NCBI RefSeq assembly: GCF_000315795.1
Contig: NZ_ANHY01000029.1
Span: 1 to 43,907, forward strand
Origin: Caenispirillum salinarum AK4
GTDB taxonomy: Bacteria; Pseudomonadota; Alphaproteobacteria; Rhodospirillales; Rhodospirillaceae
Length of the DNA: 43,907 nucleotides
Direction: 5' to 3'
The translations under genes were made by a program, and so were the position numbers. Under the pieces are notes generated by a model, which was given only the letters and a program-made list of their open reading frames with translations, was not told where the DNA came from and made no database searches. Each line of letters starts with the position of its first letter. Position 1 is the stretch's first letter. Below, piece after piece: positions 31,349 to 41,705 of the stretch.

Positions 31349-32368
31349 GTGGGACGCGTCAAGGAAGACTACCGCAGCCTCACCGGGCCGCAGAAGGCCG
31401 CCATCATGATGCTGTCGCTGGGCGACGAGCACTCCTCCAAGCTGTTCGCCATGATGGACGACGACGAGATCCGCGAGCTGTCGCAGATCATGGCCAACCT
31501 GGGCACGGTGTCCTCCTCGCTGGTGGAACGGCTGTTCGTGGAATTCGCCGACGCCATGTCCAACACGGGTTCGCTGGTGGGCTCCTATGAAAGCACCGAG
31601 CGCCTGCTGGCCAAGTCGCTGCCGAAGGATCGCGTGGACCTCATCATGGAGGAAATCCGCGGTCCCGCCGGCCGCACCATGTGGGACAAGCTGGGCAACG
31701 TGAACGAGCAGGTGCTCGCCAACTACCTGAAGAACGAATACCCGCAGACGGTCGCCGTCGTGCTGTCCAAGATCAAGGGCGACCACGCCGCCCGCGTTCT
31801 GGCCCTGCTGCCGGAAGGCTTCGCCATGGAAGTCATCATGCGCATGCTGCACATGGAGGCGGTCCAGAAGGAAGTGCTGGACGGCGTGGAAAAGACCCTG
31901 CGCACGGAATTCATGTCCAACCTCGCCCGCACCGCGCGCCGCGACGCCCACGAGATGATGGCGGACATCTTCAACAACCTGGACCGCAACACCGAAAGCC
32001 GCTTCCTCTCGGCCCTGGAAGAGCGCAACCGCGAGAGCGCCGAGAAGATCAAGCAGCTCATGTTCACCTTCGAGGACCTCAACCGCATCGACAGCCAGGG
32101 CATCCAGACTCTGCTGCGCCATGTGGAGAAGGACAAGCTGGCGCTCGGCCTCAAGGGTGCGTCGGACGGCATCAAGGATCTGTTCTTCAAGAACATGTCC
32201 GAGCGCGCCGGCAAGATGCTCAAGGAGGACATGGACGCCCTCGGCCCCGTGCGCCTGCGCGAGGTGGACGAGGCCCAGAACATCATCGTCGCCCTGGCCA
32301 AGGAACTCGCCAACTCCGGCCAGATCGTCATCTCCGAGGGCAAGGAGGACGACGAGCTCATCTACTGA
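31349..32368 (+). CDS. fliG: Flagellar motor switch protein FliG
   Basis: This 339-residue rotor component transmits torque from the stator. N-terminal FliF-binding region: [20 protein letters not shown]. Middle domain: [19 protein letters not shown], the EHPQ-like FliM-binding motif (EYPQ here). C-terminal domain: [20 protein letters not shown], with the charged torque helix ([20 protein letters not shown]) containing the conserved alternating acidic and basic residues. The length is normal. Start GTG 31349 has AAGGAG ending seven bases upstream. It follows fliF by 62 nt. The tail [10 protein letters not shown] is unusually acidic but short. Confidence 0.95.
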   Translation: MGRVKEDYRSLTGPQKAAIMMLSLGDEHSSKLFAMMDDDEIRELSQIMANLGTVSSSLVERLFVEFADAMSNTGSLVGSYESTERLLAKSLPKDRVDLIMEEIRGPAGRTMWDKLGNVNEQVLANYLKNEYPQTVAVVLSKIKGDHAARVLALLPEGFAMEVIMRMLHMEAVQKEVLDGVEKTLRTEFMSNLARTARRDAHEMMADIFNNLDRNTESRFLSALEERNRESAEKIKQLMFTFEDLNRIDSQGIQTLLRHVEKDKLALGLKGASDGIKDLFFKNMSERAGKMLKEDMDALGPVRLREVDEAQNIIVALAKELANSGQIVISEGKEDDELIY

Positions 32369-32422
32369 TGATGCCGCTCGCCGCCCGCCCCCACTCCGCT
32401 TCCGCCGAGGACGTCGCCTTCC

Positions 32423-33538
32423 ATGGCCGCCATGCCTAAACAGAGCGCGATCCGCAAGTTCACCTTCGACCTGAACCTCGACGGTGATGACGCCGTGCGG
32501 GATTCCTACACGACGGTGCCGCCCGACCCGCGTCCCATGGAGGACACGCGGCTGGACGACGCCGTCGCCGCCGCCCAGGAACAGGCCGAAGCGGACGCCG
32601 CCGCCGAGGCCGAGGCCGCCGCGCAGGCCGAAGCCGAAGCCGCCGAACAGGACCAGGCCGAGCCGGAACCCGAGCCCGAGCCCGAGGAACCGCCGGCGCC
32701 CACCTTCAGCGAGCAGGACCTGGAAGCCGCCCGCGACGAGGCCTACGTCGCCGGCCATACCGCCGCCCTGCAGGAGGCCGAGGCCGCCACCGAGCGCCTG
32801 ATGGCGGAAAGCCTGCACTTCATCGCCCAGCAGTTGCGGCAGATGGCGGGCACCATCGACGAGCCCTATCAGCGGCTGGAGCCCATGGCGGCCGAGATCG
32901 CCGTCGCCGTGTGCCGCCGGGTGCTGCCCATCATCGCCGCCCGCCACGGCGTGGAGGAGATCGAGGCCCTGGTGCGGCGCGTGGTGCCCACCGTCATCGA
33001 CCAGCCCCGGCTGGTGGTGCGCGTCCATCCGGCGCTGGCCGAACAGACCCGCACCGCCATCCGCCCGGTGGTGGAGGACGCCGGATTCGAGGGCAAGCTG
33101 GTGGTCACCGACGACCCGCAGATCCAGCCCGGCGACGCCCGCATGGAATGGGGCGACGGCGGCGTCGAGAAGGACACCGCCCGCACATGGTCCGAGGTGC
33201 TGGAGATCATCGACCGCAACGTCGTCGGCGAAAGCGGCCTGACGGGCGACTTCGCCGAGGCCGAGCGCGCCGCCGAGGAGGCCTTCCCGCGCCTCAAGGA
33301 AGAGGCCCTGGCCGAGGCCGAGCACGCCGCCATGGAGCGCGCGAAGGACCGCGCCCGCGAACAGGCCGAGGCCGACGTCGCCGCCCGCGAGGCCGAGGGC
33401 GCCTATGACGCGCCCGCACCGGATGCCGAAGGCGACGGCGGGCAGCCGGACCCGGAGACGGAAACGGACGCCGATGCGCCGGCCGGGACCGGGGAAGAGC
33501 CCGAGGCGCCCGAGGCACGCAATGGAACCGACGGGTGA
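32423..33538 (+). CDS. fliH: FliH-like export regulator (FlbE position) with acidic extensions
   Basis: This 371-residue protein occupies the position of fliH/flbE between fliG and fliN. FliH binds the export ATPase FliI and the C-ring protein FliN. The central part, about 95-265, is FliH-like: a helical AARDEAYVAGHTAALQEAE stretch, then EPMAAEIAVAVCRRVLPIIA and VVRVHPALAEQTRTAIRPVV, with ARMEWGDGGVEKD near the end. Two extras stand out: an Ala/Glu/Pro-rich tract at about 48-93 and a roughly 100-residue acidic Ala-rich tail after the normal end of the family. An in-frame ATG at 32432 is an alternative start; neither has a clear Shine-Dalgarno. Usual length is about 230-250 aa. Confidence 0.8.
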   Translation: MAAMPKQSAIRKFTFDLNLDGDDAVRDSYTTVPPDPRPMEDTRLDDAVAAAQEQAEADAAAEAEAAAQAEAEAAEQDQAEPEPEPEPEEPPAPTFSEQDLEAARDEAYVAGHTAALQEAEAATERLMAESLHFIAQQLRQMAGTIDEPYQRLEPMAAEIAVAVCRRVLPIIAARHGVEEIEALVRRVVPTVIDQPRLVVRVHPALAEQTRTAIRPVVEDAGFEGKLVVTDDPQIQPGDARMEWGDGGVEKDTARTWSEVLEIIDRNVVGESGLTGDFAEAERAAEEAFPRLKEEALAEAEHAAMERAKDRAREQAEADVAAREAEGAYDAPAPDAEGDGGQPDPETETDADAPAGTGEEPEAPEARNGTDG

Positions 33539-33607
33539 CCGGCCATCGCCGCCGCCCCACAGCCGCCACCGCCGCAGGCCGGCGGACCGCGAAAAGAGAG
33601 TTGAGAC

Positions 33608-33988
33608 ATGGCTGACGAACGCGAGAACAACAACGACCTCGACCTCAACGAGTTGAACGGCGACCAGACGCCGGTGCCCGCCGAGGGCGGCCTGGAGGAC
33701 CTGGAGGACGAGCCGTCGGACGTGCCCGACAAGCCGCGCTCCGCCGCCGACCTGGAAGCGGTCTACGACATCCCCGTGCAGGTCTCGGCGGTGCTGGGCA
33801 AGTCGTCCATGCAGGTCAACCAGCTTCTCAAGCTGGGCCGCGGCGCGGTGGTGGAACTGGACCGCAAGGTGGGCGAGGCCATCGACATCTACGTCAACAA
33901 CCGCCTGGTCGCACGCGGCGAGGTGGTGGTGGTCGAGGAGCGCCTGGGCATCACCATGACCGAGATCATCAAGACGGACCGGAGCTGA
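33608..33988 (+). CDS. fliN: Flagellar motor switch protein FliN
   Basis: This 126-residue C-ring component has a hydrophilic acidic N-terminus (about 45 residues, Asn/Asp/Glu-rich) followed by a SPOA/FliN domain: YDIPVQVSAVLGKSSMQV, LLKLGRGAVVELDRKVGEA, VNNRLVARGEVVVVEERLG and ITMTEIIKT. The last segment is the strongly conserved FliN ending. Start ATG 33608 follows AGAGAGTTGAG. The downstream motA starts 7 nt after its stop. FliM is not in the window. Confidence 0.95.
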   Translation: MADERENNNDLDLNELNGDQTPVPAEGGLEDLEDEPSDVPDKPRSAADLEAVYDIPVQVSAVLGKSSMQVNQLLKLGRGAVVELDRKVGEAIDIYVNNRLVARGEVVVVEERLGITMTEIIKTDRS

Positions 33989-33995
33989 GCCCATC

Positions 33996-34811
33996 ATGGC
34001 CGACGGCCTGGACATACCGGCGCGCCCCGGCCGCCCCGCACTGGACCTGGCGACCGTGCTGGGCCTGGGCGGCGCCGCCGTGCTGATCGGCGCGGCGCTG
34101 CTGCTGGGCGGCTCGGCGGCCTCCTTCGTGGACGTGCCGGCGGTGCTGATCGTCATCGGCGGCACCATGCTGGTCACCACCGCCTGTTTCTCGATCGGCG
34201 ACATCCGCCGCACGCTGTCGGTCCTGCGCACCACCGTCCGCCCGTCGCCCCGGGCGCCGGAAGAAGCCGCCATGCGCGTGCTCGGGCTGGCCGACGTGGC
34301 GCGCCGCCAGGGGCTGTTGAAGATGCAGGGCCCGGCGCTGGACCTTCTCAAGCGCGAGCCGATCCTGCACAAGGGCCTGTCGCTGGTGATCGACGGGCTG
34401 CCGGAAGCGGAGGTCGAGGCCATCCTGCGCCATGAGCTGTCGGCGGCCGTGCACCGCAGCCGCATCGCCGTCGGGGTGCTGCGCAAGGCGGCCGAAATCG
34501 CGCCGGCCATGGGCCTGATCGGCACGCTGATCGGCCTGGTGCAGATGCTCGGCAACCTGGACGACCCGTCGACCATCGGCCCCAGCATGGCCGTGGCGCT
34601 GCTGACCACCTTCTACGGCGCCATCCTGGGCACTGTGGTGTTCACGCCGCTGGCCTCCAAGCTGGAGCGCAACGCCACCGACGAGCATCTGGTGGCCCGC
34701 GTGCACCTGCTGGGCGTCCTGTCCATCGGCCGTAAGGACAATCCCCGGCGGCTGGAAATGCAGATCAACAGCGTGCTGCCGCCGGGCAGCCGCGTCAGCG
34801 TCTTCGACTGA
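33996..34811 (+). CDS. motA: Flagellar stator protein MotA/PomA
   Basis: This 271-residue protein has four predicted membrane segments (about 20-38, 46-64, 168-187 and 196-220), as expected of MotA/PomA, the ring-forming half of the torque-generating stator. The cytoplasmic loop between segments 2 and 3 contains RRQGLLKM and a charged region with RHELSAAVHRSRIAVGVLRK. Conserved prolines Pro170 (EIAPAMGLIGTLIGLVQML) and Pro218 fall at the expected places in segments 3 and 4. Whether it uses H+ or Na+ cannot be told without its MotB/PomB partner, which is not adjacent. Placement between fliN and flbD is unusual compared with Caulobacter. Confidence 0.9.
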   Translation: MADGLDIPARPGRPALDLATVLGLGGAAVLIGAALLLGGSAASFVDVPAVLIVIGGTMLVTTACFSIGDIRRTLSVLRTTVRPSPRAPEEAAMRVLGLADVARRQGLLKMQGPALDLLKREPILHKGLSLVIDGLPEAEVEAILRHELSAAVHRSRIAVGVLRKAAEIAPAMGLIGTLIGLVQMLGNLDDPSTIGPSMAVALLTTFYGAILGTVVFTPLASKLERNATDEHLVARVHLLGVLSIGRKDNPRRLEMQINSVLPPGSRVSVFD

Positions 34812-34868
34812 CGACAACCGTTACATGACCGATACGAACAAGAACGGCATGCGTGGGAGAGAGATAGG

Positions 34869-36317
<1,449 letters not shown>

Positions 36318-36359
36318 CGGCGGTGGTGTGCCTCTTGATGATGTCCCGGAGTATGAAGA

Positions 36360-38585
36360 ATGGCTGAGGAAGGGTCGGGCCAGTCGGTCGAACCCGCTGC
36401 CGCGGGCGCAGGCGCCGGCGGCGGGCGCATCGGCGCCATCAAGGGCCAGATGACCAGGGGCAACGCCAAGTCGGCGCTGCTCAAGGCGGGCAGCCGTGGC
36501 GACATCATGTTCGCCGCCGGCGTGATCATGATCCTGGTGGTCCTGATCCTGCCGCTGCCGCCATGGATGCTGGACGTCCTGCTGGCGATGTCCATCACGC
36601 TCAGCGTGCTCATCCTGATGACGACGATCTTCATCGAGCGTGCGCTGGAGTTCAACGTCTTCCCCGTGGTGCTGCTCATCGCCACGCTGTTCCGCCTGTC
36701 GCTGAACCTGGCGTCGACGCGCCTGATCCTGGCCAACGGGCACGAGGGACCAGGGGCCGCCGGCGACGTGATCCAGGCGTTCGGCGGCTTCATCATGGGC
36801 AACAACTTCGTCATCGGCGTCATTGTCTTTGCGATCCTGATCCTGGTGAACTTCATGGTCATCACCAAGGGCTCGACACGTATCGCCGAGGTGACGGCCC
36901 GCTTCACCCTGGACGCCATGCCCGGCAAGCAGATGGCCATCGACGCCGACCTGTCGTCGGGCCTGATCGACGAGTCCGAGGCCCGCCAGCGCCGCCAGGA
37001 CATCCAGAAGGAAAGCGACTTCTTCGGCGCCATGGACGGTGCGTCGAAGTTCGTGCGCGGCGACGCCATCGCCGGCCTGATCATCACCGGCATCAACGTG
37101 GTCGGCGGCATGATCATCGGCATGGTGCAGTCCGACCTGTCCTTCGCCCAGGCCGCCGACACCTACACCCGCCTGACCGTGGGCGACGGGCTGGTCAGCC
37201 AGATCCCGGCGCTGATCATCTCGGTCGCGGCCGGCATCATGGTGTCCAAGGGCGGCCTGACCGAAAGCACGGAAAAGGCCCTGGTCGGCCAGTTCACCTC
37301 GTATCCGAAGGCGCTCGGCATGTCGTCCGGCCTGGCCGTCGCCCTGGCGCTGCTGCCGGGCACGCCGGCCCTGCCCTTCCTGTTCCTGGCCGGCATCACG
37401 GCCGGCGCGGCCTATTATCTGGGCAAGAAGCAGGACCGCGAGGCCGCCGAGGAAGCGGCCGCCGCAGCCACCGGCGGGCCGGGCGGTGCGCCGCGCACCC
37501 GCCCCGACGGCTCGCCCGCGCCCGCCGGCGACCATCCGCCGCCGGTGGAGGAGGAGCCGATCTCCGAGGCCATGAAGATCGACCAGATCCGCCTGGAACT
37601 GGGCTACGGCCTGCTGGCCATGATCAACGGCGGCGCCAACCAGCGCCTGACCGACCAGATCAAGGCCTTGCGCCGGGCGCTGGCGGTGGAGACCGGCTTC
37701 GTCATGCCCAGCGTGCGCATCCAGGACAACATGCAGCTTCCCGCCAACTCCTATGGCGTGTTCATCAAGGAGGTGCAGGCGGGCAAGGGCGACCTGCGGC
37801 CCAACATGCTGCTGGTCATGGACCCGCGCGGCGAGGACATCGGCCTGCCCGGCGAGAAGACGCGCGAGCCCACCTTCGGCCTGCCCGCCATCTGGCTCGA
37901 CCCCGCCAACCGGGAAGAAGCGCTGTTCCGCGGCTATACGGTGGTGGACCCGCCGACGGTCATCACCACCCATCTGACGGAAATCGTCCGCGAGAACATG
38001 CCGGACCTGTTGTCCTACGCCGACACCCAGCGCTTGCTGGACGACCTGGACCAGGAACACCAGAAGCTGATCGGCGACCTTGTGCCGTCGCAGATCTCGC
38101 TGGGTGGCGTGCAGCGGGTGCTGCAGAACCTGCTGGCCGAGCGCGTTTCCATCCGCGATCTGCCCAGCATCCTGGAGGGCATGGCCGAGGCCGCCGGCGC
38201 GACCCGCAACCTGACCTCCATCACCGAGCACGTCCGCACCCGCCTGGCGCGCCAGCTCTCCGACGCCCATTCCGACGACAACGGCGTCATCCCGCTGGTC
38301 ACCCTGTCGCCGGAGTGGGAGCAGGCCTTCGCCGAGGCGCTGGTCGGCCAGGGCGAGGAGAAGCAACTGGCCATGAACCCGTCCAAGCTGCAGCAGTTCA
38401 TCGTCAACACCCGCCAGACCTTCGAGCGCCTGGCCCAGCAGGGCGAGACGCCGGTGCTGCTGACCAGCCCAATGATCCGCCCCTACGTGCGCTCCATCGT
38501 CGAGCGCTTCCGCCCGCTGACGCCGGTGATGTCGCAGAACGAGATCCACCCCAAGGCCAAGATCCGCACCCTGGGCCAGATCTGA
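36360..38585 (+). CDS. flhA: Flagellar export gate protein FlhA
   Basis: This 741-residue integral membrane protein is the major export-gate component. An N-terminal part of about 375 residues with multiple membrane segments includes the FHIPEP-family signature RIAEVTARFTLDAMPGKQMA, followed by IDADLSSGLIDESEARQRRQ. A Gly/Pro/Ala-rich linker (about 375-395) precedes the cytoplasmic domain, with LRLELGYGLLAMINGG-like text (IRLELGYGLLAMINGGANQR), GLPAIWLDPANREEALFRGY and VSIRDLPSILEGMAEAAGAT. The length is typical. ATG 36360 follows CGGAG and starts 42 nt after flbD, so it is probably part of the fliF operon. Confidence 0.95.
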   Translation: MAEEGSGQSVEPAAAGAGAGGGRIGAIKGQMTRGNAKSALLKAGSRGDIMFAAGVIMILVVLILPLPPWMLDVLLAMSITLSVLILMTTIFIERALEFNVFPVVLLIATLFRLSLNLASTRLILANGHEGPGAAGDVIQAFGGFIMGNNFVIGVIVFAILILVNFMVITKGSTRIAEVTARFTLDAMPGKQMAIDADLSSGLIDESEARQRRQDIQKESDFFGAMDGASKFVRGDAIAGLIITGINVVGGMIIGMVQSDLSFAQAADTYTRLTVGDGLVSQIPALIISVAAGIMVSKGGLTESTEKALVGQFTSYPKALGMSSGLAVALALLPGTPALPFLFLAGITAGAAYYLGKKQDREAAEEAAAAATGGPGGAPRTRPDGSPAPAGDHPPPVEEEPISEAMKIDQIRLELGYGLLAMINGGANQRLTDQIKALRRALAVETGFVMPSVRIQDNMQLPANSYGVFIKEVQAGKGDLRPNMLLVMDPRGEDIGLPGEKTREPTFGLPAIWLDPANREEALFRGYTVVDPPTVITTHLTEIVRENMPDLLSYADTQRLLDDLDQEHQKLIGDLVPSQISLGGVQRVLQNLLAERVSIRDLPSILEGMAEAAGATRNLTSITEHVRTRLARQLSDAHSDDNGVIPLVTLSPEWEQAFAEALVGQGEEKQLAMNPSKLQQFIVNTRQTFERLAQQGETPVLLTSPMIRPYVRSIVERFRPLTPVMSQNEIHPKAKIRTLGQI

Positions 38586-38636
38586 CGATCTGGCCTTTCC
38601 CTGCCCCCGCGAGGGCGCTTCGGCACGGAGAGACCA

Positions 38637-40346
38637 ATGACCCAGCCTCCATCCCCCGAACGCACACTGGCCCTGGCGAAGGCGGCGGAGCGCAACGACG
38701 ACCCCATGAAGGCTGCCCTTCTGTTCGATGCGCTGGCCTCGGCGGGACAGCACGAGGCCGAGGCGAAGGCCGGCCTGGATCGCCTCGCGGAGCGGGCCGA
38801 GCAGGCGGAACAGGCGCTTCCGGCCGAGGCAGTCGACGCGCTGCGGACCCTGTGCCACGAAGGCGCCGTGCAGGAGGCGGAGGCGCAGGCCCGCGCCCTG
38901 GCGGAAAAACTTCCCGACGCCCTGCCGCTCTACGAGGTTCTGGGCGAGGTGTTTCTCGCCCAGCGCAAGCCGGAGGCGGCATCGGCGGTCCTGGCACACG
39001 CCGCCCGCGTGCAACCCGATGACCCGGGGCGTCACGAGGCACTGGCCGACGCCGCCTGGACCGCGGGCCTGGAGGACGAGGCGCTGGAGGCCATGGAGCA
39101 GGCGGCGGCGCTCGCACCGGATGACGCCGTTCTGAAGACCAACCTGGCGCGCATGTACCAGGCCGCCGGCCGCCTGGAAGACGCGCTGGCCGCCTACGAT
39201 GCCGTGGTCGCACTGGCACCGCACCAGGCGCCGGCCTTCAACAACCGCGGGCAGCTCTATTTCGACATGGGACGCATGGCGGAGGCCGAACGGGATTTTG
39301 AAGAGGCCGTGCGGCTGCGGCCGACGCTCGGCAATGCCCACCGCATGCTTGCCGCCCAGCGCCGCTACACCGCCGGGCACCCCCATATGGAGGCCATGCG
39401 GACGGTGCTCGGCAAGGGCGACCTGGCGCCGGACGAAAGAACGCATGTCGAGTTTGCGCTGGCCAAGGCGTTGGAGGACATCGGCGCCTACGACGAGGCC
39501 TTCGCCCTTCTCCGCACGGCCAACGACCGGCAGCGGCAGGCGATCGGCGGCGATGGAGCAGACCGCGCCGCCGCCATGCGTCACGCCGCCCGCCTGTTCG
39601 TCGAGCCGCTGCTGTCACGGATGATCCCGCAGCCGTCGCCGGACGAGCGGCCGATCTTCATCGTCGGGATGCCGCGCTCGGGCACCAGCCTGGCGGAACA
39701 GATCCTCGCCAGCCATCCCGCCGTGGAGGGCGCCGGAGAGGTGGCGCTCATCGGCAAGACGCTCGGCCGGTGGCTGACCGACGGACGGATCACGCCCGAT
39801 GCCTCACCGCGCCTCATCGCCGAGTACGGGCGCCTCCTCGACCGCCACACGGGGCCGGAGACCCTGCGCGTGGTCGACAAGATGCCGTTCAATTTCATCT
39901 GGCTCGCCTGGATCGCGCGGGCGTTTCCCAACGCCCGGATCATCCACATGCAGCGCGATCCGATGGACGTCGGCCTGTCCATCTACAAGACGCTGTTCTC
40001 CGACAGCGATTTCAGCTTCGGCTTCGACCTGCAGGACATTGCGGCGGTGCATCTCGCCTGCCATGACCTGATGGCCGAACACCGCCGCCTGCTGGGCGAC
40101 CGGGTCTTCACCTGCCGCTACGAGGATCTGGTGAGCGACCAGGAGGGCCAGTCGCGCCGGCTGCTCGCGCACTGCGGCCTGGAATGGGACGAGCGGGTGC
40201 TGGACTTCCACAAGACCCGGCGTGCCGTGCGCACGGCCAGCGCCACGCAGGTGAGGCGCCGGATGTACACCTCCAGCGTCAAGGCATGGCAGAAGTACGG
40301 CGACCACCTGGCGCCCCTGCGCGACGCGCTGGCGCCGATCCTCTAG
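38637..40346 (+). CDS. TPR-sulfotransferase fusion protein
   Basis: This 569-residue protein has at least four TPR-like repeats over about residues 60-240 (for example LYEVLGEVFLAQRKPEAASA, DALAAYDAVVALAPHQAPAF and NRGQLYFDMGRMAEAERDFE). A Sulfotransfer_3-type domain follows. The PAPS loop is FIVGMPRSGTSLAEQILASH at about 341-360. The 3'-phosphate region is IHMQRDPMDVGLSIYKTLF with Arg440-Asp441-Pro442, and TCRYEDLVSDQEGQSRRLL follows. Similar TPR-sulfotransferase fusions are widespread in Alphaproteobacteria, with mostly unknown acceptors. It lies between flhA and flhF, 51 nt after flhA with GGAGAG before the ATG, so it probably shares the flagellar transcript. The acceptor could be flagellin or its glycan; this is inference. 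Confidence 0.87.
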   Translation: MTQPPSPERTLALAKAAERNDDPMKAALLFDALASAGQHEAEAKAGLDRLAERAEQAEQALPAEAVDALRTLCHEGAVQEAEAQARALAEKLPDALPLYEVLGEVFLAQRKPEAASAVLAHAARVQPDDPGRHEALADAAWTAGLEDEALEAMEQAAALAPDDAVLKTNLARMYQAAGRLEDALAAYDAVVALAPHQAPAFNNRGQLYFDMGRMAEAERDFEEAVRLRPTLGNAHRMLAAQRRYTAGHPHMEAMRTVLGKGDLAPDERTHVEFALAKALEDIGAYDEAFALLRTANDRQRQAIGGDGADRAAAMRHAARLFVEPLLSRMIPQPSPDERPIFIVGMPRSGTSLAEQILASHPAVEGAGEVALIGKTLGRWLTDGRITPDASPRLIAEYGRLLDRHTGPETLRVVDKMPFNFIWLAWIARAFPNARIIHMQRDPMDVGLSIYKTLFSDSDFSFGFDLQDIAAVHLACHDLMAEHRRLLGDRVFTCRYEDLVSDQEGQSRRLLAHCGLEWDERVLDFHKTRRAVRTASATQVRRRMYTSSVKAWQKYGDHLAPLRDALAPIL

Positions 40347-40649
40347 CACCGCTGCGCGACCTCCGGCACCGGGGGTGGCGACCGACCGTGCCGGCCATGC
40401 GCGAACAGCAGCGCCCGGGCTTGAAGCAAGCATCCCGCCTAAACCACCTCATTCGATTGGCCGGACCGGACTCCTCATGACGCCGCAGGGGACAGCGCCA
40501 CCCCGTGACACCACGTCAAAACCCGCCAGCGGGCTTCAGGAGTCGCCGACGGTGTGATTATCGTGGCAGGGGCATGAACCGAATGGTAACACTTCCGATG
40601 CCATAACGGTGTGGCGGACGGTCGTCCGCGACACGTCAGGGATTCGTGA
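40347..40649. other. Intergenic region before flhF (303 bp)
   Basis: No gene, sigma-54 promoter or ftr-like site was recognised. It contains a small inverted repeat GCTTG-AAG-CAAGC (40419-40431) and CCCGC-CA-GCGGG (40522-40533). The last 100 bases are less GC-rich than the surroundings and may hold a housekeeping promoter for flhF-flhG, but no clear -35/-10 pair is visible. Confidence 0.6.
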
Positions 40650-41705
40650 ATGCGCCTTAAAAGCTACGCCGCCGACTCCATGGCCGAGGCCATGGCCTTG
40701 GTCCGCGAGGAGCTGGGGGACGATGCCATCATCGTCTCCACCCAGCGCGCGGCCGGCGGCCAGGGTGTGCGCATCACCGCCGCCATGGAAGAACCCATGG
40801 CGCTCGACGACGAAATCGAAACCGTCCTGTCGGGCACCGAGCCCTCGCCCATCGCCGAAACCGTGCGCGACTGCCTGGACTATCATGGCGTGGTCCCCGG
40901 ACTGCTGGAGCGCCTGGTGGGCCGGGTGCGCGCCCTGGACGTCAGCGAGCCGACCATGGCCTGCGCCGCCGCGCTGGACGAACATTTCGCCTTCGCGCCG
41001 CTGCCCGCGCGCCAGGCACCGCGCCCGTTCCTCATCGTCGGACCGCCGGGTGCAGGCAAGACCATCACGGTGGCCAAGCTGGCCGCCCGCACGCGCCTGG
41101 CGGGCCGGGCGGTATCCGTCATCACCGCCGATTCCGTGCGCGCCGGCGCCATGGAGCAGCTGAGCGCCTTCACCCGCATCCTGGACATCGAGCTGTACAA
41201 GGCGCGCGGCCCCGACTCCCTGCGCGACATCCTGGACGAGACGCTGGGGATGCAGGACCTGACCTTCATCGACAGCCCCGGCCTCAACCCCTTCAACGAC
41301 AACGACATGAGCTTCCTGCGCGACCTGATCGACTCCGTCGACGTGGAGCCGATCCTGGTGATGGCCGCCGGCGGCGACCCCGTGGAGGCCGCCGAGATCG
41401 CCGAGGCCTTTGCCGGCGCCGGCGCCACCCGCCTGCTGGCGACCCGGCTGGACATGACGCGCCGCCTGGGTGCCATTCTTTCCGCCGCCGACGCCGGGCA
41501 GCTCATGTTCAGCGAGGTGTCGGTCAATCCGCACGTCGCCAACGGCTTGTGCTCCATCAATCCTGTTTCACTCGCAAGGCTGATCGTCCCGCCCGGCGAG
41601 TCCTCCGGCATAGAACATGCCGCGACACCCGAGCCGGCGCCTGTGCGCGCCGCGCCCGCAAGAACGAAAGAATTCAACGCTTGGAACGAGGCTCGCCAGT
41701 CATGA
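40650..41705 (+). CDS. flhF: FlhF-like SRP-family GTPase
   Basis: This 351-residue protein matches FlhF, the SRP-type GTPase that places polar flagella. The N-terminus MRLKSYAADSMAEAMALVRE is typical, with ELGDDAIIVSTQRA. The G domain starts near residue 125: P-loop GPPGAGKTITVAKLAAR, then ITADSVRAGAMEQL, a G3 region reading FIDSPGLNPF instead of the usual DTAGR, and TRLDMTRRLG for G4. The C-terminal 30 residues are Pro/Ala-rich. The gene overlaps flhG by four bases (ATGA). The altered G3 loop and short N-terminal B domain make GTPase behaviour uncertain, but its partnership with flhG supports the identity. Confidence 0.85.
   Translation: MRLKSYAADSMAEAMALVREELGDDAIIVSTQRAAGGQGVRITAAMEEPMALDDEIETVLSGTEPSPIAETVRDCLDYHGVVPGLLERLVGRVRALDVSEPTMACAAALDEHFAFAPLPARQAPRPFLIVGPPGAGKTITVAKLAARTRLAGRAVSVITADSVRAGAMEQLSAFTRILDIELYKARGPDSLRDILDETLGMQDLTFIDSPGLNPFNDNDMSFLRDLIDSVDVEPILVMAAGGDPVEAAEIAEAFAGAGATRLLATRLDMTRRLGAILSAADAGQLMFSEVSVNPHVANGLCSINPVSLARLIVPPGESSGIEHAATPEPAPVRAAPARTKEFNAWNEARQS

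Noticed and set aside
40522-40533. CCCGC-CA-GCGGG followed by a T-run on the minus strand
   Set aside because: The loop of two bases is too tight and no minus-strand gene ends here, so a terminator is not supported.
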